Part shown: positions 37,640 to 46,540 of the stretch, piece after piece
Position numbering within the stretch: position 1 is the stretch's first letter
How the letters are laid out: every line of letters starts with the position of its first letter
Source: Marinicellulosiphila megalodicopiae
GTDB lineage: Bacteria > Pseudomonadota > Gammaproteobacteria > Pseudomonadales > Natronospirillaceae
Length of the DNA: 64,000 nucleotides
NCBI RefSeq assembly: GCF_045862395.1
Contig: NZ_AP023087.1
Span: forward strand, 4,030,001 to 4,094,000
Reading direction: 5' to 3'
Translations under genes and position numbers: made by a program
The notes under the pieces: model-generated
Told to the model about the DNA's origin: nothing
What the model saw: only the letters and a program-made list of their open reading frames with translations
Databases searched by the model: none

Positions 37640-39658
37640 TCATTTAAATTGAGATAACCCCTGCAAAGCAAATCCCTGAAAACCATCTAAATTAAAACCA
37701 CGGCATAATTGTTGACTTTCTTTAGATTCAATGTGAGACGCTATCACTTTTATACCTATGCCATGGCAAATATCAGTCGTACTTTGGATATAAAACTGCG
37801 TATCGCTTTGTGCTATATCATCAATAAACGCGCCATCTAATTTCACATAATCGATATTAAGATTTTTAATATATTTAAATGATACAAAACTTGAACCAAA
37901 CCGCTCAATTACTACAGAAAAATTTAAACGCTTAAGTTCACTGATCAAAATTTTGGCATGCTCTGTAGAAGCCAGCACAGCTGACTCGTTAATTTCAAAA
38001 ACCAACAAAGGCAATTCATCTTTAAAATGTGACAACAACTCAATTAACCAATCTATAAACTGTAAATCTTGCAAAACAAAATTACTGATATTAATACCAT
38101 AACGCACCATTTTATTTGGATTAAGCAATAGTTGACTAATAATAAACGTCACCACGGTTCGCTCCAAAGCATTGGCCAAACCAAGGCGTTCTGCCGCTGC
38201 AAACACTTCATGCACAGGTACTTGCTCAGCGCCATCAATAAACCGCACAAAGGTTTCCTCATAAAGTGTCTTTTGCTCTCGATCAAAAATAGGCTGTGTG
38301 CTGATTTTTAGTAACGCTTTTAATTTCAACGTGTATTGCACAAACATACGCGCATCTATATGAGAAAATCCATCGTCTTTATTATTTAGCCCGAGCACTT
38401 CATCTTTTTGTATATATTGATGCAGCAGTTTTTGCCACTGCAAACGAGAACGTGAACTGCTCACCATTTGTTGATGAATTTTAGCAGGGTCGGTCGGTAT
38501 AAATAATTTTTGCGTCAATCCATTATCTAAATGAGACAAAACAGTCGAGAAAACCTCACCTCTTTTCACATCAACATACACAAAATGCGCAAAACCATTT
38601 GGGTAACGACTGCTTTGCTCTACGTTAAAATGTTCTAAAAGTTGCTTTTGAATATTAATGGGCTGACATATTGGATCCAACACCGATACACACAATTCTG
38701 AACCAGACAACCTAAACACTACAACTTCTAAAATATTTTTCATTGCAGATTGCACATGCCTTATAGCTTGTTTCACATATTCATCGCCGCCGCCATATCC
38801 TTCGGTTTCATTCACTTCTTTTAATGAAGGCAGCGTAATTAAAAACAATAAAAAACGCGAATCATGTTGCTCTCGTAATGCCTGCTGATTTGTAAAATGC
38901 TGACTGGCTGAACGACGATTTGGCAAACCAGTTAAGTTATCAATATACGCTTCACGAATCAGGGATTCATTACTAGCCGTGTGCTCCGAAAAACTGCGTC
39001 TTATATTATTAGCCATAAAATTAATCGCATGCACCACAGCTGCCAAGTCTCGGCTATAGGGCTTAACTTCATTTAAAACAAACTGTTTTTTTGAAATTCG
39101 ATTTGCCTGGGTTTCTATCGAGCGTAACGTGCTAGTTATGGCCCTTATAAACAAAAAAGACACCACTAAAACAAACACAAATTGAAGCGCACTGGCCCAA
39201 AGTGATTGTTTAAAATGCTGCCACAATGCCCTATATGCTTTACCTGGGTGCGATTGAATGTTTAAAACACCAAATGGCAACCACCCTGAATTAACCTCAC
39301 TTTGCATAATTGGAGGTGACAATTTTATTACATGTAAAAACCAAAACGGCACACCTTCTAACTCAAATGGATTACTATTTTTAAGGAGCACCTCTCCATC
39401 GGACCGTACTAACTCAAGGCTATAATAATACCCACTATCAAACACAGCATTAGACATGGTTTGTGCCACAACCAAACCAGGCTCATCTAAATAAGGTGTG
39501 ATCGCTAACCCCAAATTATTTGCTGCATCCTGAGCATGTGACGCTAATTGATCATCCAAATAAGATTTCATACTGGTTATGTTATTGGCTAAAGAAGCAC
39601 AAAAAGAATACAGCACCACCACAAAGGCAAGTAAGTACAGTTGCGAACCGAGTTTCAT
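37640..39658 (-). CDS. LapD-like c-di-GMP receptor with degenerate GGDEF and EAL domains
   Basis: 672 residues. A membrane helix leads into a LapD/MoxY-type periplasmic module with SHAQDAANNLGLAITPYLDEP and SNAVFDSGYYYSLELV. Then come a second helix (about 155-175), HAMP, GGDEF (about 235-400) and EAL (about 420-670). The catalytic GGDEF is replaced by SGSEL and the EAL motif reads ETF. The DDFG-type loop is ERFGSS, so neither domain should be enzymatic. This matches LapD, which binds c-di-GMP and controls the periplasmic protease LapG and surface adhesin retention. No lapG or adhesin is in the window. Confidence 0.87.
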   Translation of the reverse strand: MKLGSQLYLLAFVVVLYSFCASLANNITSMKSYLDDQLASHAQDAANNLGLAITPYLDEPGLVVAQTMSNAVFDSGYYYSLELVRSDGEVLLKNSNPFELEGVPFWFLHVIKLSPPIMQSEVNSGWLPFGVLNIQSHPGKAYRALWQHFKQSLWASALQFVFVLVVSFLFIRAITSTLRSIETQANRISKKQFVLNEVKPYSRDLAAVVHAINFMANNIRRSFSEHTASNESLIREAYIDNLTGLPNRRSASQHFTNQQALREQHDSRFLLFLITLPSLKEVNETEGYGGGDEYVKQAIRHVQSAMKNILEVVVFRLSGSELCVSVLDPICQPINIQKQLLEHFNVEQSSRYPNGFAHFVYVDVKRGEVFSTVLSHLDNGLTQKLFIPTDPAKIHQQMVSSSRSRLQWQKLLHQYIQKDEVLGLNNKDDGFSHIDARMFVQYTLKLKALLKISTQPIFDREQKTLYEETFVRFIDGAEQVPVHEVFAAAERLGLANALERTVVTFIISQLLLNPNKMVRYGINISNFVLQDLQFIDWLIELLSHFKDELPLLVFEINESAVLASTEHAKILISELKRLNFSVVIERFGSSFVSFKYIKNLNIDYVKLDGAFIDDIAQSDTQFYIQSTTDICHGIGIKVIASHIESKESQQLCRGFNLDGFQGFALQGLSQFK

Positions 39659-39846
39659 TTAAGATCCTTTCAAGCCTTCAAATCAGACTTACAAATTAAT
39701 ACAGATATATACAAATTGTAGTCAAAGAACGGATTCTCGCTATTAAACGAAGCAATGACATTAAACCAAAACGCTTACCCAGCCCTAAAAACCAAAAGCG
39801 CATGCCATATAAAACATACCCTTAAAGTTATATTGGCGTATATCAT

Positions 39847-39856
39847 TTGTATACAA
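39847..39856. promoter_or_regulatory. Perfect 10-bp palindrome upstream of the mannanase gene
   Basis: TTGTATACAA, 85 bp before the ATG, resembling operators of GntR/FCD-type regulators. It could control the mannanase gene. No regulator gene is next to it. Confidence 0.35.
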
Positions 39857-39940
39857 TGTATTTCATGTCTCATTTAATTTTCTTAATTCAATTTAAAATA
39901 CACTCTAATCCAACCCCTAATCCAACTCTCTCGGTGTTCT

Positions 39941-41446
39941 ATGAAAAAATTCCATCTAACAGTGTTTTCTGTTTTGCAAATGCTACTTGCAAGCTGCATT
40001 GTCGACCCAAACGCAAATACAAACACTCAAACTGAAACAACAACACAGTCAATGACTCAAACTGAAACAGCAACACAGTCAATGACTCAAACTGAAACAA
40101 TGACTGATTCAAATACAGATACAAAAACCGACACTCAAGTAACCATGGACATCATTCCAAATGCCACATCTGAAGGTCGTCCATATTGCCGTAACGCAGA
40201 AAGTGACCCTGACGGCGATGGTTGGGGCTGGGAAAACAGCGCATCATGCATTATGTACCAAGGTAACTCTGATCCTGGTGTGGGGAATTTTGATTATTGC
40301 GTAGTGGGCGAAGTACAAACCACTTTATGTGCTGCAGATAATGGAAGCTGGGGATTAGAAAATAACAACATATGTTTATCTCAATCCATGTGTCCTGGGA
40401 TGGGTAATGATATTCAAACTCCTATTAGAGTTGATCTAGTGAACCCCAATGCAAATAATAAAACACAACAAGTGTATGACTATTTACGATCTCAATGGGG
40501 CAACCATATGTTATCGGGCATCATGGATTTAACTTGGGATGACAGCGTTGATATGGAGCAACGAGTCATAAACGATACAGGTAAGTCCCCTGCGATTATG
40601 GGTTATGATTTCATGAATTATGGTATCGACAATCAATTCTTAGGTGGTTTACAACAAACCGAAGAAGCCATTGCTTTTTGGAATAAAGGGGGGCTCATTT
40701 CACTTACTTGGCACTGGCGTGATCCAAATGTTTCAGGTCAAACCATTGGAGAATTTTACACTCAAACTGATTCGAAACCTGAAGGCACTGCATTTGAAAT
40801 ACCCATTTCAAATAATCAATTAGATGTAAACAGCAGTGATTTTGCCAATATCATCAATGATATTGATTTGATCGCAGGTGAACTGCAAAAACTTGAAACG
40901 GCCAACGTACCGGTTTTATGGCGCCCATTGCACGAAGCTTCAGGTGGATGGTTTTGGTGGGGTACAGCTAACAGAACAGATGACGTGCCACCTGCTTATG
41001 CCCAGATATTAATGTGGCGATATTTATATGACCGTTTAACTAATCATCATGGTTTAAATAACTTAATATGGCAATGGAATGGGCAGTCAGCAGCTTGGTA
41101 CCCAGGAGATGAATACGTCGATATCACAAGTTACGACGTATACGCTACAGCACAAGATTACAGCTCCCAAATTAGTATCTACAACGAAACGAAAATGTCA
41201 TCACAAGAAGTAAAAATGGTCGCCATGAGCGAAAACTCCAATATTCCTGACCCAGATAATATGCAAGCAGACAATGCTTGGTGGTTATACTTTTTAGTTT
41301 GGAATGACGGTTATTTAAGTGAAGGTGAAGGTATATCTCATGAAAATAATTTCTGGACAGGTGAACATTACAACACCAACGCCCACAAGCAACACATATA
41401 CAACCATGATTTAGTCATCACACTGGATGAATTGCCTAACTTTTAA
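39941..41446 (+). CDS. GH26 beta-mannanase lipoprotein with CBM10-like modules
   Basis: 501 residues. Lipobox LLASC (C19), then a low-complexity Thr/Gln/Ser linker (to about residue 67). Two CBM10-like modules follow (DGDGWGWENSASC near residue 90, and GSWGLENNNICLSQSMC near 140), then the GH26 domain (about 160-495). The acid/base is E332 in RPLHEASGGWFWWG and the nucleophile E431 in VAMSENSN. It hydrolyses beta-1,4-mannans such as plant or algal mannan, probably at the outer membrane. Both the linker style and the lipobox match the pectate lyase at 51.5 kb. Confidence 0.9.
   Translation: MKKFHLTVFSVLQMLLASCIVDPNANTNTQTETTTQSMTQTETATQSMTQTETMTDSNTDTKTDTQVTMDIIPNATSEGRPYCRNAESDPDGDGWGWENSASCIMYQGNSDPGVGNFDYCVVGEVQTTLCAADNGSWGLENNNICLSQSMCPGMGNDIQTPIRVDLVNPNANNKTQQVYDYLRSQWGNHMLSGIMDLTWDDSVDMEQRVINDTGKSPAIMGYDFMNYGIDNQFLGGLQQTEEAIAFWNKGGLISLTWHWRDPNVSGQTIGEFYTQTDSKPEGTAFEIPISNNQLDVNSSDFANIINDIDLIAGELQKLETANVPVLWRPLHEASGGWFWWGTANRTDDVPPAYAQILMWRYLYDRLTNHHGLNNLIWQWNGQSAAWYPGDEYVDITSYDVYATAQDYSSQISIYNETKMSSQEVKMVAMSENSNIPDPDNMQADNAWWLYFLVWNDGYLSEGEGISHENNFWTGEHYNTNAHKQHIYNHDLVITLDELPNF
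40025..40114 (+). repeat. Three 30-bp direct repeats encoding the mannanase linker
   Basis: Units start at 40025, 40055 and 40085 with ACTCAAACTGAAACA and are 30 bp apart, so in-frame; the third has diverged at its end. They encode the TQTETxTQSM linker. Confidence 0.8.
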
Positions 41447-41463
41447 ACTTCGTTATAAAATGC

Positions 41464-41493
41464 GTCTCTGAATGATATGGATCATTCAGAGAC
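41464..41493. terminator. Strong hairpin after the mannanase gene
   Basis: Perfect 13-bp stem GTCTCTGAATGAT / ATCATTCAGAGAC with a 4-nt loop. It lies 18 bp after the stop codon. No T-run follows, so it may stabilise the 3' end rather than terminate. Confidence 0.55.
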
Positions 41494-41541
41494 TGCTTAA
41501 TCTAAACGCGTTTTATCCAATCACCACACCTCAACACCTCT

Positions 41542-41552
41542 CCCCCCCCCCC
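41542..41552 (+). repeat. Homopolymeric C11 tract between mannanase and DUF2306-like genes
   Basis: Eleven consecutive C residues in an AT-rich intergenic region, about 130 bp before the next ATG. Such runs slip readily; a promoter-spacing effect is possible but not shown. Confidence 0.9.
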
Positions 41553-41680
41553 TCAACACCCAGCTATGATTATTTTCAAAAGCCATCCTACAATATACTA
41601 ACCAAATAAAGAGCCGATTAACTCTTATTTAAATTGGATACAGGTATAATTCGCAAAATTTAATCCTAAAAGGATGTTAT

Positions 41681-42142
41681 ATGCTAACTATCGTTCATAT
41701 TAGTTTTGGATTCAGTGCGTTGATTCTAGGTTTGTTCGTATTATTTATGAAAAAAGGGTCTGTGGTACATCGCTCATTAGGTTTAATGTACTTCGTCTCA
41801 ATTATTATTTTAAATATAACGTCGTTTTCCATCACAACTAACACGGGCAGTTTGGGGGTTTTTCATCTGCTGGCAATATTAAATTTGGTCACTACCATTA
41901 CCGCATTTTTTGCCATTTTATATGGATCATTTCGTTTACATTATTATTTAATGGTCTGGTCTTATGTTGGGTTATTATCCGCCACAATTAACCAAATTTT
42001 TGCAAGTGTGCCCGCAGCTGCTGCATTATTGGAATCCTTTCCACTGATTAACCTCGGTGTGATTATGTCCATGTTTTTAGCCACGTTTATAATATTACCT
42101 ATGCTCGAAGACAAGATGGTAAATAAATACAAACCCGACTAA
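41681..42142 (+). CDS. DUF2306-like four-helix membrane protein
   Basis: 153 residues, four helices, opening with VHISFGFSALILGLFVLFMKK and containing HRSLGLMYFVSIIILN, as in DUF2306-type proteins. The ribosome site AAGGATG lies ahead of the ATG. No known function. The C-terminal codons (YKPD-stop) lie within the first copy of a 16-bp tandem repeat, suggesting the 3' end has been altered by repeat expansion. Confidence 0.65.
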   Translation: MLTIVHISFGFSALILGLFVLFMKKGSVVHRSLGLMYFVSIIILNITSFSITTNTGSLGVFHLLAILNLVTTITAFFAILYGSFRLHYYLMVWSYVGLLSATINQIFASVPAAAALLESFPLINLGVIMSMFLATFIILPMLEDKMVNKYKPD

Positions 42143-42189
42143 ATACAAACCCAACTAAGTACAAACCTAACTAGGTACAAACCCGACTA
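42126..42189 (+). repeat. Four tandem 16-bp repeats straddling the DUF2306-like stop codon
   Basis: Units AATACAAACCCGACTA (42126), AATACAAACCCAACTA (42142), AGTACAAACCTAACTA (42158) and GGTACAAACCCGACTA (42174). Only the first is coding; each repeats the stop-codon context. Confidence 0.88.
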
Positions 42190-42194
42190 ACACT

Positions 42195-42727
42195 TTACAA
42201 TGCGTCTTTTAAATATTTCGCTTCTATTTTTCTTCGACCAGAATATGCATCACCAAAATTTTCTAAATTCTTAATTGCAGAGGTCCAATCTAAAGCAGTG
42301 ACCTGTTTCCAAAAGTTGGGGGTTTTTGCACTTAATGTTCCGTACTGAAACGCAACTGACGCCACAACTGTGCGACATGCAACAGGCAGGTCACTAAAAG
42401 GAGTATCACAATCTTATTCCATTGTTTTTCCAATCGAGACACACTGGTTTTATGGGCGTATTCATTAATAATATTTGCTTGATCATTACTGACTATTAAT
42501 GGATTTTTAGCTAAAAAATTTGCTGCATCGTGTTTTGTTTTACCGCAATAAATACACAGTTTTTTGGCCAGTAGTGTATCAAACGCTTACTCTATTTCTT
42601 TTTGATCGCGTTGCCCAATATCAAATCCAGATGCAATCGACACACCGGACTTACTTGTATCTGGATTTGGCACATAGCCTTTTAACTCAAAACCTTCAAG
42701 CTGTTTAATAAAATTAAAATCAATCAT
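42195..42727 (-). pseudogene. Pesticin/T4-lysozyme-like muramidase, broken by nonsense and frameshift
   Basis: Starts at an ATG with a strong GGAGG ribosome site and reads MIDFNFIKQLEGFELKGYVP then SGVSIASGFDIGQRDQKEIE, the catalytic N-terminus of pesticin-like muramidases. A TAA interrupts at 42587-42589, after which the same frame continues (AFDTLLAKKLCIYCGKT) to about 42412. There a frameshift moves homology to another frame, ending PNFWKQVTALDWTSAIKNL then NFGDAYSGRRKIEAKYLKDA and a proper stop at 42195. Two independent lesions mean the gene is dead unless sequencing error is responsible. It interrupts the exopolysaccharide region. Confidence 0.75.
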
Positions 42728-42737
42728 TTTGCCTCCT

Positions 42738-42863
42738 TCATTCTTCTAAATTTTGCAATGACTCTAATTGTTGATCCATCACCGCTTGGCGCTCATCAAT
42801 TAAGTCACGTAAAAATGTATTTTGAGATTTTAATTGTTCAATATACTGCGCAACCAATAGCAC
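42738..42863 (-). pseudogene. Short coding remnant upstream of the muramidase pseudogene
   Basis: Reads LLVAQYIEQLKSQNTFLRDL then IDERQAVMDQQLESLQNLEE and stops 11 bases before the muramidase ATG. Helical and coiled-coil-like. The only candidate start is a GTG with no ribosome site, so it is probably the 3' remnant of a gene that once preceded the muramidase, such as a phage or toxin-cluster gene. Confidence 0.4.
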
Positions 42864-42904
42864 GCGGAAGAAAAAGAAACATCAAATTTAAAAAAGTATA
42901 ATCG

Positions 42905-43636
42905 TTAAAAATTAATGAAGCTGCATATATCCTGATTGACTCGTTTTTTTCCAAGAGCATTTAATTTAGAGGGATTATTTTCAAAATAGGAACATAATAT
43001 TGATAGTTTATTATAAATCAGAGACGAACTTTTTAAAGACTGATAAACCGATTGGTCATTTGAATTAATCAATATTAATGTTGAACTAAGTGTCATTTGT
43101 TTATCGCTAAATGAAATATCGTTCCAAAAAGAAAATCCAATTAAAATCACATTTTCATGCACAGATTTTGCAAACGAACCATTACTTAAACCTTGTTTTA
43201 AAGCATCAAACGCAGCTTGAGTATCCTGCTTAATAAATGCCAAGCTATATGCATAATCACCATATGCATTTGGCCATTTAGGCCTCATATCAATCGCTTG
43301 TTGATACAATAAAATTAATTGATCTGCTTCAGGAGTATAGACCTGATAATACCAGCCTAATTCTTGAATTTTAGCGAAATTCAATAAATAATGCGCATTG
43401 TTAGAATCCATTAAATAGGCACGTTGCGCTGCATCAAACGCATCATCAAATCCAGATTGACTAAAACTGTCCTGATCTTTTATCCACTTTGCTATGTAAT
43501 ATTGAGACTTAAAATAAAAAGCATTGGCCATTCCAAATTGATATACCTTAGGAATCAAATATAAGAAAATCAACATAAAAAAAACAATGACAATCTGATT
43601 CAACCAAGACTTTGTTTTATTATTCTTTTCAGACAT
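42905..43636 (-). CDS. VpsP-like exopolysaccharide protein with TPR-like repeats
   Basis: 243 residues: one N-terminal membrane helix (IVIVFFMLIFLYLIPKVY) and a periplasmic helical-repeat domain (residues about 60-230, AQRAYLMDSNNAHYLLNF, YQQAIDMRPKWPNAYGDYA). The layout and the position after wzc and the phosphatase gene match VpsP of Vibrio. It overlaps the preceding phosphatase gene by 8 bp, so it is the last gene of this exopolysaccharide operon. The biochemical role is unknown. Confidence 0.65.
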   Translation of the reverse strand: MSEKNNKTKSWLNQIVIVFFMLIFLYLIPKVYQFGMANAFYFKSQYYIAKWIKDQDSFSQSGFDDAFDAAQRAYLMDSNNAHYLLNFAKIQELGWYYQVYTPEADQLILLYQQAIDMRPKWPNAYGDYAYSLAFIKQDTQAAFDALKQGLSNGSFAKSVHENVILIGFSFWNDISFSDKQMTLSSTLILINSNDQSVYQSLKSSSLIYNKLSILCSYFENNPSKLNALGKKRVNQDICSFINF

Positions 43637-44357
43637 GAAACAAACTCTCAGTAATTAATTTTGGCGTATTAATCGTCAAATCATTCGCAACATTAATGCC
43701 CGCTATTTGTGTGACTCTTGCAAATGCTTCATCAAGTTTTGGTGCGCGCTTTAGCATGTTATGACAATCAGAAGCCATAATATTAAACACACCTTCTTTT
43801 AACCAACGCTCGCTAATAACCTGCGCATTCTCGCCCATATCACCTAAAAATGCTGCACCGGTGACTTGAAACAAACAGCCTAGTTTTTTAAATTCTTGAA
43901 TTTTTTCAGGGTGTTTACGCAACGTTTTATTTCTTTCAGGGTGCGCTATCATTGATTTAATATTTTGTTTGGCAAGCCATGAAATTAATTTTTCGGTACC
44001 AGCTGGAATATGATCATTAGGTAACTCTAATAACAACACATCAGAACCATCATATTGCCCTAAAAAAGGCAGCGCTTTTTGTTGCGCTAAAATCATAATT
44101 TCAGGACAGATATGCACTTCTGCTGCAGATTTTAAAATAATAGGAAGGTTTTGATCTAGAATATGACGCTGCACAATTTCAAAAGCAGCATTTATGCTTT
44201 TTATTGAATTTTCAAATCGACCGAATCGAATATGCGGAGTGGCAACCATATGGGTCACACCCTGCTCTATACTTAACGTTAATAAATTATGTGTGTCTTC
44301 TAATGTTGATGCACCATCATCAATGCCAGGTAAAATATGACAGTGCAAATCAAACAT
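43629..44357 (-). CDS. CpsB/CapC-type PHP tyrosine-protein phosphatase
   Basis: 242 residues, PHP fold. The metal-binding motifs are FDLHCHILPGIDDG, ATPHIRFG, MIAHPERN and ASDCHN. Such manganese-dependent phosphatases dephosphorylate the Wzc/CpsD tyrosine kinase and so control polymer export. The gene follows the kinase gene with a 2-bp gap. Confidence 0.9.
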   Translation of the reverse strand: MFDLHCHILPGIDDGASTLEDTHNLLTLSIEQGVTHMVATPHIRFGRFENSIKSINAAFEIVQRHILDQNLPIILKSAAEVHICPEIMILAQQKALPFLGQYDGSDVLLLELPNDHIPAGTEKLISWLAKQNIKSMIAHPERNKTLRKHPEKIQEFKKLGCLFQVTGAAFLGDMGENAQVISERWLKEGVFNIMASDCHNMLKRAPKLDEAFARVTQIAGINVANDLTINTPKLITESLFHV

Positions 44358-44359
44358 AA

Positions 44360-46537
44360 TTAACTCTTTTTATCTTTGTATTCAGAATACTGATAATAGC
44401 CATAATCTTCAGATGCATTTTTAGTATTAAATTGATTCAACACCACACCTAATAATTTCCCATGAGACTGAGTAATTTGTGCACTTGTGCGTTTAATGGC
44501 ATTGGTGTTTGTGGCATCGGCTTTTACAACTAAAATCGTAGCGTCACACATTGGCGCTAGTACCAATGCGTCACTTACTGCATGAATCGGTGGCGTATCC
44601 AAAATAATTTTATCATAAGTTGTTTTTAACGTTTCTAATAACGTTTTAAACTTTTCAGATGATAATAACTCAAGTGGATTCAAAGGTATTGATCCAGCTG
44701 GTAACACATCCACATTACCTTTTAAATTTGTACAAATACAATCTTCCAACGCATCGCTGCCGGCTAAATAATTAGACAGCCCATTTTGATATGCAGGTAA
44801 ATCAAAACGTTTTGCAATTTTTGGTTTACGTAAATCACAATCAACAATCAATACTTTTTCCATAGATGCAAACGAATACGCTAAGTTCATCGACGTCGAA
44901 CTTTTACCTTCACTTGGCACCGAAGAGGTGACTTCTAATATTTTAATTGGCTTATCAATGGCTAATAATGAAATAGAGGTGCGAATCGATCGAATCGCTT
45001 CAGCATAGAGTTTTTCAGCTTCGTTGAAAAATAAATTAGCCAACTGAGTGTCTGTTAATTTTTTAGGAATTTTAGGAATAAATCCTAACATACGTAATGC
45101 TAAGTTGTTTTCAACATCATCACGAGACTTAATTGTATCGTTTAATGCATCAAGTAATAACGCTAACATCACACAAAAACCAAGCGATCCGACAAACGCC
45201 ATTAACACCAATAATTTTTTATTCGGTTTAACAGGATAATTAGAGCGAATCGCATAATCGGTAAATCGTGCTACTTGAGAATCAAAATCAAAGGTGATAT
45301 CCATTTCTTTTTGGCGCGATAAGAAATTACCATATAACTGACGATTGGTTTCCACTTCACGTTCAATTTGACGATATTGCGAAGTTAAATTATTAATCTT
45401 AGAAAAATTCGCTTTGGCTTTATCAAACTCTTCTTGTAAAACGGTTAAATTAATTTTGGCTGCTTGCGCTTCTTTTTCAATCCCTTCAATTTGTTTAACA
45501 ATTTGTGAAGTGAAATTTAATCGCACAGACTCTAACTGTGCTTTTGCAATAATATATGTAGGGTGTTTGGGGCCATAAATTTGGCTTAATTCACTAAATT
45601 CTTTCTCAGCAATCAACACTTCTTTTTTAGCATTTTGGAACGCAGGATGATTAGAAATAGCAGGTAAACTTTCTAACAAATCAAAATTATCCGATCCATA
45701 TTGCTCTACAATTTTTAATAAACTATCGGCTTTAATTTTAATGGCACTTGATAATGCAATTTCATCTTTAAGTTTTTGTAATTCTTTAGACTCAAGTGTT
45801 GCTATGCCTTCAATATCAATAAGGTCGTGTTTTTTTCTAAAGGCATCTAATTTTTTTTCAGATTCCGTTAAGGTTTGCTCTAACTCAATTAACTGCCCAC
45901 CGACCCAGGTGCTCGCTTTGGAAGTAATGCCTAATTTTGCCTCTAACTGCGATTTTATATAAGCATTACCCACTGCATTGGCAACATCTCGAGCAAGTTC
46001 AGGGTCTTGTGAATTAAAACTAACTTTTACTAACTGAGTTTTACGAACTGGGCTAATAGAAATATTTGCAGCAAAATTAGACACTTGAATTTGATGTTGA
46101 GCTTCAATTGATTCAGACGTTTGCTCGATCGTTTCTTGAGGCAAAAATGGGATCAGATTTTTAACTTTTTGTTTTAATGACACTTTGTCAGATTGCTCCA
46201 ACGTATCTGCAATATTTAATTCGTTAAATACACGCTCAGCAATATTACGTGATTTTAAAATTTCAAACTGTGTTAATAAATATTCAGAATTATTTGAGTT
46301 TAATCCATACACTTCATCAATCTGTATTGCTTTGGTTTGTTGAGACTCAATTAATAATGTCGCCGTTGAACGATACTCTGGCGTCATATTCATTGCGGCA
46401 TACGCTGCAATAATTGTCACTAAAAATGAGACAATTAAAATGCGCCATTTCACTTTATAAACAGTTAGAAATGTTTTTTTTAAATCGATCACTTGTTCTT
46501 GCGATTGAGAATCTTTGTTGTGTTCAGAAGACAGCAT
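44360..46537 (-). CDS. Wzc-type polysaccharide copolymerase and tyrosine autokinase
   Basis: 725 residues. An N-terminal Wzz domain (membrane helix near residues 33-52), a periplasmic coiled coil with the GNVR-type segment (to about 420), and a second membrane helix (LLVLMAFVGSLGFCVMLALL, about 432-451) precede a cytoplasmic BY-kinase. The kinase has Walker A SVPSEGKSST, Walker A' VLIVDCDLRKP and Walker B KIILDTPP. The C-terminal tyrosine cluster YGYYQYSEY is the autophosphorylation tail. It sets chain length and couples to the Wza exporter. Confidence 0.93.
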   Translation of the reverse strand: MLSSEHNKDSQSQEQVIDLKKTFLTVYKVKWRILIVSFLVTIIAAYAAMNMTPEYRSTATLLIESQQTKAIQIDEVYGLNSNNSEYLLTQFEILKSRNIAERVFNELNIADTLEQSDKVSLKQKVKNLIPFLPQETIEQTSESIEAQHQIQVSNFAANISISPVRKTQLVKVSFNSQDPELARDVANAVGNAYIKSQLEAKLGITSKASTWVGGQLIELEQTLTESEKKLDAFRKKHDLIDIEGIATLESKELQKLKDEIALSSAIKIKADSLLKIVEQYGSDNFDLLESLPAISNHPAFQNAKKEVLIAEKEFSELSQIYGPKHPTYIIAKAQLESVRLNFTSQIVKQIEGIEKEAQAAKINLTVLQEEFDKAKANFSKINNLTSQYRQIEREVETNRQLYGNFLSRQKEMDITFDFDSQVARFTDYAIRSNYPVKPNKKLLVLMAFVGSLGFCVMLALLLDALNDTIKSRDDVENNLALRMLGFIPKIPKKLTDTQLANLFFNEAEKLYAEAIRSIRTSISLLAIDKPIKILEVTSSVPSEGKSSTSMNLAYSFASMEKVLIVDCDLRKPKIAKRFDLPAYQNGLSNYLAGSDALEDCICTNLKGNVDVLPAGSIPLNPLELLSSEKFKTLLETLKTTYDKIILDTPPIHAVSDALVLAPMCDATILVVKADATNTNAIKRTSAQITQSHGKLLGVVLNQFNTKNASEDYGYYQYSEYKDKKS

Positions 46538-46540
46538 AGG

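Noticed and set aside
38773..38810. GGGDEY segment in the LapD-like protein mistaken for the GGDEF active site
   Set aside because: It is the upstream N-x-x-G-x-x-x-GD motif of the domain fold. The true GGDEF position reads SGSEL.
39847..40124. Short frames on either strand upstream of and inside the mannanase linker
   Set aside because: They arise from the Thr/Gln-rich repeat and the AT-rich leader and have no ribosome site.
42520..42708. Plus-strand frame opposite the muramidase pseudogene
   Set aside because: It is an antisense artefact; the minus strand carries the clear homology.
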